NCBI RefSeq assembly: GCF_002407185.1
Contig: NZ_CP023563.1
Location: 1,240,001 to 1,304,000 of the forward strand
Length of the DNA stretch: 64,000 nucleotides
DNA from: Brachybacterium vulturis
GTDB taxonomy: Bacteria > Actinomycetota > Actinomycetes > Actinomycetales > Dermabacteraceae
Direction of reading: 5' to 3'
The notes under the pieces are model-generated. The model made no database searches, had not been told where the DNA came from, and worked only from the letters and a program-made list of their open reading frames with translations. The first letter of the stretch is position 1, and every line of letters starts with the position of its first letter. The translations under genes and the position numbers were made by a program. Below are positions 58,364 through 64,000 of this stretch, piece by piece.

Positions 58364-59779
58364 TCAGACGCTGCTGTCGTCCAGGTGCTCCACGAGCTGC
58401 GCGGCATAGCCGACGTAGGTGTGCGGGCTCAGCGCCAGCAGCCGCTCCTGCTCCGCCGCGGGCAGACCCAGCGAGCGCACGAACTCGCGCATCCCCTCAC
58501 CGTCCACGCGGTGGCCGCGGGTGAGGTCCTTCAGCCGCTCGTAGGGGTTGTCCAGCCCCGGCACGCCCTGCACGCCGAGGGTGCGCATCACCGACTGCAC
58601 CGCCTCGCCGAGCACCTCCCAGTTGCCCTCGAGGTCCGCGGCCATCGCTTCCGCGTCCACGTCCAGGCCGGCCAGGCCCTTGCGCAGGTTCGCGATCGCC
58701 AGCAGCGAGTGCCCGAACGCGGGGCCGATGTTGCGCTGGGTGGTGGAGTCGGTGAGGTCCCGCTGCAGCCGGGTGGTGACCAGGGTCTGTGAGAGCGAGT
58801 CCAGCAACGCGGCGGAGATCTCGAGGTTCGCCTCGGCGTTCTCGAAGCGGATCGGGTTCACCTTGTGCGGCATCGTCGAGGAGCCGGTGCCGCCCTGGGC
58901 CGAGAGCCGCTGGCGGAAGTAGCCCAGCGAGATGTAGGTCCACACGTCGGTGGCGAGGTTGTGCAGGATCCGGCCGGCGCGGGCCACGTCGGCGTAGATC
59001 TCGGCCTGCCAGTCGTGGGACTCGATCTGCGTGGTCAGCGGGTTCCAGGTCAGCCCCAGATGCTCCACGAAGGAGCGGGAGAGCTGCTCCCAGTCGGCCG
59101 TCGGGACGGACGCCGCGTGCGCTGCATACGTGCCGGTCGCGCCGTTGATCTTGCCGAGGATCTCGTCCGCGGCGATCCGGCGCTCCTGCCGGCCCAGCCG
59201 GTAGGCGAAGACCGCGATCTCCTTGCCGAGGGTGGTGGGGGTGGCGGGCTGGCCGTGGGTGCGCGAGAGCATCGGCACCTCGGCCGCGTCCTTCGCGAGC
59301 GCGGTGAGATCCGCGATCACCTCGCGCAGCGCCGGCAGCCACACCTGCTCCACCGCGCCCTTGACCATCAGGGCGTAGGAGAGGTTGTTGACGTCCTCGC
59401 TGGTGCAGTAGATGTGCACCACCTCGGCCAGCGGCTCCAGCGAGGTGCCGGCCAGGCGGCGCTTGATGAAGTACTCGATCGCCTTGACGTCGTGGACGGT
59501 CTCCCGTTCGATCTCGGCGTGCTCGGCGATGCCCTCGGCGCCGAAGTCCTCGGGGATGGCGCGCAGCAGGGCCCGCTCGTCCTCGGTGAGGGTGCGCAGG
59601 CCCGGGATGACCTGCTGGTCGAGCAGGTGGATCATCCACTCGGTCTCCACCACCAGGCGGGAGCGGTTCAGCGCCGCCTCGGAGAGGTGGTCGATAAGCG
59701 GCGCGACCTGTGCGCGGTAGCGGCCGTCGAGCGGGGTCAGGGCGATCTGCGGGGTGATGTCCGCGAAGGAATGAGCCAT
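58364..59779 (-). CDS. purB: Adenylosuccinate lyase
   Basis: 471 residues. The fumarase-superfamily signature GSSTMPHKVNPIRFENAEAN (near 302-321) is exact, with SRTHGQPATPTTLGKE near residue 165. It cleaves SAICAR and adenylosuccinate in purine synthesis. It belongs to the bacterial long-form PurB (about 455-475 residues). GAGAAT lies six bases before the ATG with no ribosome site, suggesting a leaderless transcript. Confidence 0.95.
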   Translation of the reverse strand: MAHSFADITPQIALTPLDGRYRAQVAPLIDHLSEAALNRSRLVVETEWMIHLLDQQVIPGLRTLTEDERALLRAIPEDFGAEGIAEHAEIERETVHDVKAIEYFIKRRLAGTSLEPLAEVVHIYCTSEDVNNLSYALMVKGAVEQVWLPALREVIADLTALAKDAAEVPMLSRTHGQPATPTTLGKEIAVFAYRLGRQERRIAADEILGKINGATGTYAAHAASVPTADWEQLSRSFVEHLGLTWNPLTTQIESHDWQAEIYADVARAGRILHNLATDVWTYISLGYFRQRLSAQGGTGSSTMPHKVNPIRFENAEANLEISAALLDSLSQTLVTTRLQRDLTDSTTQRNIGPAFGHSLLAIANLRKGLAGLDVDAEAMAADLEGNWEVLGEAVQSVMRTLGVQGVPGLDNPYERLKDLTRGHRVDGEGMREFVRSLGLPAAEQERLLALSPHTYVGYAAQLVEHLDDSSV

Positions 59780-59785
59780 GGCCGC

Positions 59786-59791
59786 ATTCTC
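59786..59791 (-). promoter_or_regulatory. -10 element of purB (leaderless)
   Basis: Minus-strand GAGAAT ends six bases before the ATG at 59779. Confidence 0.4.
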
Positions 59792-59855
59792 CCAGATTCG
59801 GGGCGGTCCAGGACGGGAGGTCCCCGTCGCGGACCGCGGAGGTCACCGGCCGATC

Positions 59856-60269
59856 TCACTCACCGATCGAGCGGCTGCGGCTGCGACGCTCGTCCCCGAG
59901 ACCGGTGATGCCCTCGACGATCGCCGAGAGGATCCCGATGATCACGCCGGCCCCGAGCGCCCACCAGAAGCTGTCGAATTCGAGCGTCAGGTCGAACAGA
60001 CCCGAGACCCAGCTCGCCAGCAGCAGCATCAGCGTGTTGATGACCAGCTGGAACAGGCCCAGGGTCACGCAGGTGATGGGGAAGGTGAGGAACTCCAGGA
60101 TCGGCTTGATGATCGTGTTGATCAGCGCCAGGATCAGAGCGATCGCCCCGATGGTGAGGACCTGGGTGAGCGCGGTCGCGCTGTTCTCGCCCAGGTGCAT
60201 GCCGGGCAGGATCAGGGCGGTGACCCACAGCGCGAGGCCGGTGACGATGATGTGTCCGAGAAATCGCAT
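59856..60269 (-). CDS. YvlD/phage-holin-4 family membrane protein
   Basis: 137 residues with four hydrophobic helices. LALINTIIKPILEFLTFPITCVTLGLF (cited in parts) carries the N-x-x-[IV]KP...P-x-T-x-x-T-LG pattern of the YvlD family, a chromosomal envelope family despite its holin name. A charged tail with RRSRSRS ends the chain. No function is established. GACAAT lies six bases before the ATG, again a leaderless pattern. No phage genes are near it. Confidence 0.88.
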   Translation of the reverse strand: MRFLGHIIVTGLALWVTALILPGMHLGENSATALTQVLTIGAIALILALINTIIKPILEFLTFPITCVTLGLFQLVINTLMLLLASWVSGLFDLTLEFDSFWWALGAGVIIGILSAIVEGITGLGDERRSRSRSIGE

Positions 60270-60275
60270 GGCCCC

Positions 60276-60281
60276 ATTGTC
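60276..60281 (-). promoter_or_regulatory. -10 element of the YvlD-family gene (leaderless)
   Basis: Minus-strand GACAAT ends six bases before the ATG at 60269. Confidence 0.45.
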
Positions 60282-60403
60282 CTCACCGACCCTGGGGAGC
60301 GCATCAGGGTTATCCCTACGATGTCACCGGTCGGGGCACATGGTCCCCGTCACCGAGCCCGAGCCGGTCGCTGAGGAGAGCCTCGCACTGCGGTGCTGAG
60401 CCG

Positions 60404-60409
60404 TACCCT
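60404..60409 (+). promoter_or_regulatory. -10 element of the aminotransferase gene (leaderless)
   Basis: TACCCT ends seven bases before the ATG at 60417. Confidence 0.45.
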
Positions 60410-60416
60410 GGGAGCC

Positions 60417-61508
60417 ATGTCGACCGAACCCTCCGAGAACATCCGCCTGCGCCCCGTCCTGGAGGACCTGCCGGTGTACGTGCCCGGCAAGCCCGCGGCC
60501 GATGACGGCATGCGCCGGTTCAAGATCTCCTCCAACGAGTCCTCCTTCCCACCGGTCCCGGCGGTGCGCGAGGCCGTGATCGCCTCTCTGGATCAGATGT
60601 ACCTCTACCCCGATGCGGCCGGCACCGCGCTGCGCGAGGCGCTGGGGGCGAGCCACGGCGTGGAGCCGTCCCAGATCGCGCTGTCCAACGGGTCCGTGAC
60701 GGTCACCGCCGATCTGGTGCGGGCGCTGGTGGGCGAGGGCGACGAGGTGGTCTACGCCTGGCGCTCCTTCGAGGCCTATCCGCTGCTGGTGGGCGGCCAC
60801 GGCGGGACCCCGGTGCAGGTGCCGCTGACGGCGAGCGGCGAGCACGACCTCGAGGCGATGGCCGCCGCGATCACCGACCGCACCCGGTTGGTGCTGCTGT
60901 GCACCCCGAACAACCCCACCGGCCCCTCCCTGTCCACCGAGCAGGTCGAGGACTTCCTCGCGACCATCCCGGACCACGTGGTGGTGGGGATCGACGAGGC
61001 CTACCGCGAGTTCCACGACCCGGCCACGGTGCTGGGCACCGCCGGGATCTTCCGCCGCCACGGCAACGTGGTGCTGCTGCGCACCTTCTCCAAGCTGCAG
61101 GGACTGGCGGGTCTGCGCATCGGCTACGCGGTCGCCCACCCGCGCCTGGCCACGGCGCTGGGTCAGGTGGGGATCCCCTTCGCGGCCAGCCGCCCCGCCC
61201 AGGCGGCGGCGCTGGCGAGCCTGGACCCCGAGGTGCAGGAGGAGCTGGAGCGACGCGCCGAGTGGGTCCGCTCGGAGCGCTCCCGGGTGCTGCAGGCGCT
61301 GACCGCCCAGGGCTGGGAGCTGCCGGTCAGCCAGGGCAACTTCGTGTACTTCCCGACGGGGGAGCGGACCGCGGAGTTCGCGAAGTTCGCCGATGCCCGC
61401 GGCCTGGTGCTGCGCGCCTACGGCGTCGAGGGCGTGCGGGCCACCATCGCCGAGCGGGAGGCGAACGACCTGATCATCTCCGTCGGTGCCGCGTGGCGCG
61501 AGCGCTGA
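60417..61508 (+). CDS. HisC-like class I/II aminotransferase
   Basis: 363 residues from the ATG at 60417. The PLP enzyme motifs are CTPNNPTGPS near 162, DEAYREF near 195 and the PLP Lys226 in TFSKLQGLAGLRIGY. It aligns with histidinol-phosphate aminotransferases (KISSNESSFPP at the start is the HisC N-terminal motif), but in actinobacteria similar standalone genes act as aromatic aminotransferases (Pat). No other his genes are nearby, so Pat is as likely as HisC. A probable leaderless promoter precedes it. Confidence 0.88.
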   Translation: MSTEPSENIRLRPVLEDLPVYVPGKPAADDGMRRFKISSNESSFPPVPAVREAVIASLDQMYLYPDAAGTALREALGASHGVEPSQIALSNGSVTVTADLVRALVGEGDEVVYAWRSFEAYPLLVGGHGGTPVQVPLTASGEHDLEAMAAAITDRTRLVLLCTPNNPTGPSLSTEQVEDFLATIPDHVVVGIDEAYREFHDPATVLGTAGIFRRHGNVVLLRTFSKLQGLAGLRIGYAVAHPRLATALGQVGIPFAASRPAQAAALASLDPEVQEELERRAEWVRSERSRVLQALTAQGWELPVSQGNFVYFPTGERTAEFAKFADARGLVLRAYGVEGVRATIAEREANDLIISVGAAWRER

Positions 61509-61535
61509 TCCCGCGCTGATCCCGCGCCGATCCGT
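61503..61535. repeat. 11-base tandem repeat at the aminotransferase stop
   Basis: CGCTGATCCCG is repeated at 61503 and 61514, with a diverged third copy at 61525. The stop codon lies in the first copy and an additional TGA in the second. Confidence 0.6.
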
Positions 61536-61549
61536 CCCGCGGCACCGGC

Positions 61550-62128
61550 CTATGGTGCTGAGGTGACGCTGCCGGCCGCCGGCGCCGGGGTGCGGGGGAC
61601 CACGCTGCTGCCGGCCAGCACGTCGTGCGGTCCGCGCCCGGAGCCGTGCAGACCCGTCCACACGTATATCCCGATCACCGGGTAGACCGCGATCGACGCA
61701 CCGATGGTGAGCGCGTCCCCGTCCTCGAACCCGCCCCAGGCCGCGCCGACGGCGCAGACGTGCCCCAGCTGCCAGGGGAGGAAGATCTTCGCGAGGTTGC
61801 GTGCCAGCGCCGGACCCGTGCCCAGCGCCGTCCCGTCGGCCGCCTGCACGGTCAGGCCCTGGCGGCGCTTGCCCCAGGTGGCCCGGTGCGGGCCGGACTC
61901 CGCCCGGGCGGCGATCACGGTCGCGATCGCGGGCGGCACCGCGCTGGCCAGATGACCGTACAGCCGGCTGGACCCCAGGTCCGTGGTGGTGGCCAGGAGG
62001 ACGCCGACGGGGATCGTGGCGGCGGCGATGCCGAGATATCCGGCGCAGTCGAGGAGATGGGCGAGGCAGCGGCGGCGCGCGAGCGGGTGCATGGTCCCAC
62101 CGAACCACTCCGCGCCCGGCCGGGCCAT
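61550..62128 (-). CDS. RDD-family membrane protein
   Basis: 192 residues from the ATG at 62128; ATG 62092 (MHPLARRR) is an alternative and neither has a strong ribosome site. Three to four helices are visible. ARRRCLAHLLDCAGYLG matches the opening RDD helix and TWGKRRQGLTVQAADG the conserved GKR-x-x-G-L segment. RDD proteins are small membrane proteins, some acting in sodium or proton exchange; no role can be assigned here. It is divergent from the second PAP2 gene. Confidence 0.8.
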   Translation of the reverse strand: MARPGAEWFGGTMHPLARRRCLAHLLDCAGYLGIAAATIPVGVLLATTTDLGSSRLYGHLASAVPPAIATVIAARAESGPHRATWGKRRQGLTVQAADGTALGTGPALARNLAKIFLPWQLGHVCAVGAAWGGFEDGDALTIGASIAVYPVIGIYVWTGLHGSGRGPHDVLAGSSVVPRTPAPAAGSVTSAP

Positions 62129-62167
62129 CCATCATCGACGGCAGTCTCCACCGGTCCGCCCGGAGTT

Positions 62168-62173
62168 CTATAC
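62168..62173 (+). promoter_or_regulatory. -10 element of the 62-kb PAP2 gene
   Basis: TATACT lies about 65 bases before the PAP2 start; the leader contains a CCCCCCGGGGG palindrome. The complementary strand offers AGTATAG, so the site may serve the divergent RDD gene too. Confidence 0.4.
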
Positions 62174-62237
62174 TGCGCATCTCGAGTCCCCCCGGGGGTG
62201 GATGCGCCCCCGTCCCTGTCCTGGCTGAATTGCTGTC

Positions 62238-62996
62238 ATGATCTCTCGTGCCGCTCGCCTGTCACCACCCCTCCTCATCGCCGGGGTGGCTGCTGCAGGC
62301 TCACTTGCCGTACTGGTGCTGCTCCTCGTGCGCGGAATGACCTACCGCGGCACCGTCGCGTGGTCCACTCACCTGCCGGGACCGGTGCAGAGCTTCTTCT
62401 CGGCGGTCTCCGAGTACGGGATCCTGGGCCTGCTGGCCCTCTTCGCCGTCGCGGCTCTGAGGGCGCGCCGCAGAGGGCTGACGCACCTGGCGCGAGGCAT
62501 CGCCGCAGGGTTCGGGGTCATAGCGGCCTACGTGTCCAGCGAGATCCTCAAGGTCCTGTTCAGCGAACTGAGGCCCTGTCACCACTTCACCGTCGCCACG
62601 ATCGCTGCGTGTCCCGAGGCCGCCGATTGGTCCTGGCCGAGCAACCACGCCACGATCTCCGCAGCCATCGCCCTCGCCGTCCTGTCCATGGCCCCGCGCC
62701 TCGGTCTCCTCGCCCTGCCCCTCGCGGGACTCATCGGATTCAGCCGGGTCGCGGTGGGTGTGCACTACTTCCATGACGTCCTGGCCGGGGTGCTGCTGGC
62801 CGCCCTGGCGGTCACCGTGCTCACCGCCGTGGGGACACCGCCTGTCGCTCGGTCGCTGACCTGGTGCAGACGGTTTCCGCTTCTCGATCGCCTCCTCACG
62901 GCGAGCCCGGATCGGCACCGTGCCCGTCCTCCCCGGCATGTGCGACTCGACTCCGCACGCACAGCGCAGGGCCGGTCCGAGCGCTCGCTGCCGTGA
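62238..62996 (+). CDS. PAP2-family phosphatase (BcrC-like)
   Basis: 252 residues. About five to six helices carry KVLFSELRPC (K-x6-R-P), WPSNHATIS where PSGH is usual (Gly replaced by Asn), and SRVAVGVHYFHDVLAG (S-R-x5-H-x3-D). The order and spacing fit undecaprenyl-diphosphate phosphatases of the BcrC type, which recycle the wall-lipid carrier, though the target is inferred. The last 45 residues are basic and Pro/Arg-rich, outside the family fold. There is no clear ribosome site before the ATG. Confidence 0.85.
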   Translation: MISRAARLSPPLLIAGVAAAGSLAVLVLLLVRGMTYRGTVAWSTHLPGPVQSFFSAVSEYGILGLLALFAVAALRARRRGLTHLARGIAAGFGVIAAYVSSEILKVLFSELRPCHHFTVATIAACPEAADWSWPSNHATISAAIALAVLSMAPRLGLLALPLAGLIGFSRVAVGVHYFHDVLAGVLLAALAVTVLTAVGTPPVARSLTWCRRFPLLDRLLTASPDRHRARPPRHVRLDSARTAQGRSERSLP

Positions 62997-63193
62997 CTCC
63001 CCGAGACTGCCACCGCTGCCCGCGGACCATCGCGCGCTGCGCCGCCGATCTGGTGACGAACGGGACATCACTACCCGGAAGCGCTGGTCGCCGATAGTCT
63101 CGAGGCAGGTCGGGGCCCTGCCGCCGTGGGGAGGGCGCCCGAGGCGTCCGCTCCGACTGCCTCCTGCTCGCCCCGACATCCCCGAGGACCGCC

Positions 63194-64000
63194 ATGACCT
63201 CCCCCGCCGCACGCCCTCCTGCCCTCGGCGGGACCCGCGCGTACGTGGTGTGGATCGCCGCGGTGACGGCCTATGCGATCGCGGTGCTGCAGCGCACCAC
63301 GATGGGGGTCGCCGGGCTCGAGGCCACCGAACGGTTCGGCGCCTCCGCGACCATCGTCTCCAGCTTCGTGGTGCTGCAGCTGGCCGTCTACGCGATCTGC
63401 CAGATCCCGGCCGGACTGCTGCTGGACCGCTACGGCTCCCGGGTCACCCTGGTCGCCGGGGCCCTGCTGATGGGCGCCGGGCAGCTGCTGATGGCCCAGA
63501 CCGAGACGGTGGGGGTGGCGATGGTGGCGCGCATCGTCCTCGGCGCGGGTGATGCGCTGACCTTCTCCAGCGCGGTGCGCCTGGTCCCGGCATGGTTCCC
63601 GGCCTCGCGAGTGCCGATCCTCACCCAGCTCACCGGGATCCTCGGCCAGGTCGGTCAGATCGCCTCCGCCGTGCCCTTCGTCGCGGTGCTGACCGTGGCC
63701 GGCTGGGGCGCGGCCTTCTCCTCGGCCGCCTCCGTGAGCGCGGTCGCGGCACTGCTGGCCCTGCTGGTGGTGCGCGCGAGCCCGCCCGGGACGCCGCGGC
63801 CCCGGGTGAAGCAGGACCTCACCCGGATCCCGCTGGTGCTCGCGCGGATCCTCCGCCATCCCTCCACACAGCTGGGCTTCTTCACGCACTTCACCGCCGG
63901 GTTCACCGGCATCGCCTTCTCGATGATGTGGGGCTACCCGTACCTCACCGCGGGGGAGGGGCTCAGCCGCCCCGCGGCCTCGGCGATCATGACCGTGCTG
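63194..64000 (+). CDS. MFS transporter, N-terminal part (3' partial)
   Basis: The frame runs from the ATG at 63194 through 269 codons to the window edge without a stop. Six or more helices are seen, with the MFS loop 2-3 motif as GLLLDRYGSRVTL and a loop-5 region VPAWFPASRVP typical of nitrate/nitrite and sugar-phosphate-like MFS permeases. The substrate is unknown. TAGTCT near 63096 may be the -10 of a leader of about 90 bases. Confidence 0.85.
   Translation, partial: MTSPAARPPALGGTRAYVVWIAAVTAYAIAVLQRTTMGVAGLEATERFGASATIVSSFVVLQLAVYAICQIPAGLLLDRYGSRVTLVAGALLMGAGQLLMAQTETVGVAMVARIVLGAGDALTFSSAVRLVPAWFPASRVPILTQLTGILGQVGQIASAVPFVAVLTVAGWGAAFSSAASVSAVAALLALLVVRASPPGTPRPRVKQDLTRIPLVLARILRHPSTQLGFFTHFTAGFTGIAFSMMWGYPYLTAGEGLSRPAASAIMTVL

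Noticed and set aside
59856..60269. Prophage holin
   Set aside because: The family name mentions phage holin, but the sequence is a chromosomal YvlD-type protein beside purB, with no phage genes within the window.

Overview
The window is high-GC actinobacterial chromosome. mshD (mycothiol synthase), a WhiB regulator, a Crp/GlxR-type regulator, many GTG starts and many candidate leaderless transcripts point to an actinomycete. My best guess is Micrococcales, perhaps Brachybacterium or a relative; this is inference from gene content and style, not a search. Nearly everything is chromosomal core. I see no prophage, insertion sequence, CRISPR array or plasmid gene.

Layout. 0-6 kb: C-terminal part of a CshA-type repeat surface protein, a LytR_C protein with a family-20 hexosaminidase, a secreted NlpC/P60 hydrolase with three peptidoglycan-binding modules, a 540-base non-coding stretch with an AT-rich island, and tRNA-Pro(CGG). 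6-18.6 kb: phosphoesterase, class A PBP, WhiB, DUF4177, RidA, metallo-beta-lactamase fold protein, Crp, nth, Nudix, cold-shock protein, DUF3027, holB, tmk, Gfo/Idh/MocA oxidoreductase. From memory this order resembles the M. tuberculosis Rv3672c-Rv3683 and Rv3644c neighbourhoods. 18.7-22.1 kb: a carbohydrate ABC importer operon. 22.3-31.5 kb: OmpA-domain protein with a lipoprotein, topA, PAP2 phosphatase, methyltransferase, DECH-box helicase.

31.5-36.1 kb: a reduced Tad-type locus on the minus strand: ssd/cpaE-like, tadA, a two-domain tadB/tadC protein, DUF4244 pilin-like, tadE, and a tadG-like remnant. Upstream of ssd, on the opposite strand, is a compact small-RNA gene with a good promoter, a folded body and the only T-tailed intrinsic terminator I found here. 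36.4-43.7 kb: xthA, a short-chain dehydrogenase, pyrE, dedA, a SpoU methyltransferase, fbaA followed by a 56-bp tandem repeat, DUF2516 and an FUSC exporter. 43.7-47 kb: an unknown protein, ygfZ-like, nitrobindin-like, a 33-residue membrane peptide and a membrane protein.

47-54 kb: mshD, a Nudix/histidine-phosphatase, a DUF4190 protein and pstSCAB, headed by a PHO box. 54-64 kb: a MacB/FtsX-type ABC pair behind a 22-bp palindrome, a rhodanese, a CPBP protein, a short-chain dehydrogenase, purB, a YvlD-type membrane protein, a HisC-like aminotransferase, an RDD protein, a second PAP2 protein and the start of an MFS transporter.

The genes mostly serve envelope building and remodelling, DNA maintenance, nucleotide synthesis, phosphate and sugar uptake, and thiol/redox homeostasis. 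The least explained elements are the small-RNA gene, the fba-linked repeat, the operator-like repeats upstream of whiB and the ABC pair, and the stripped-down Tad locus.
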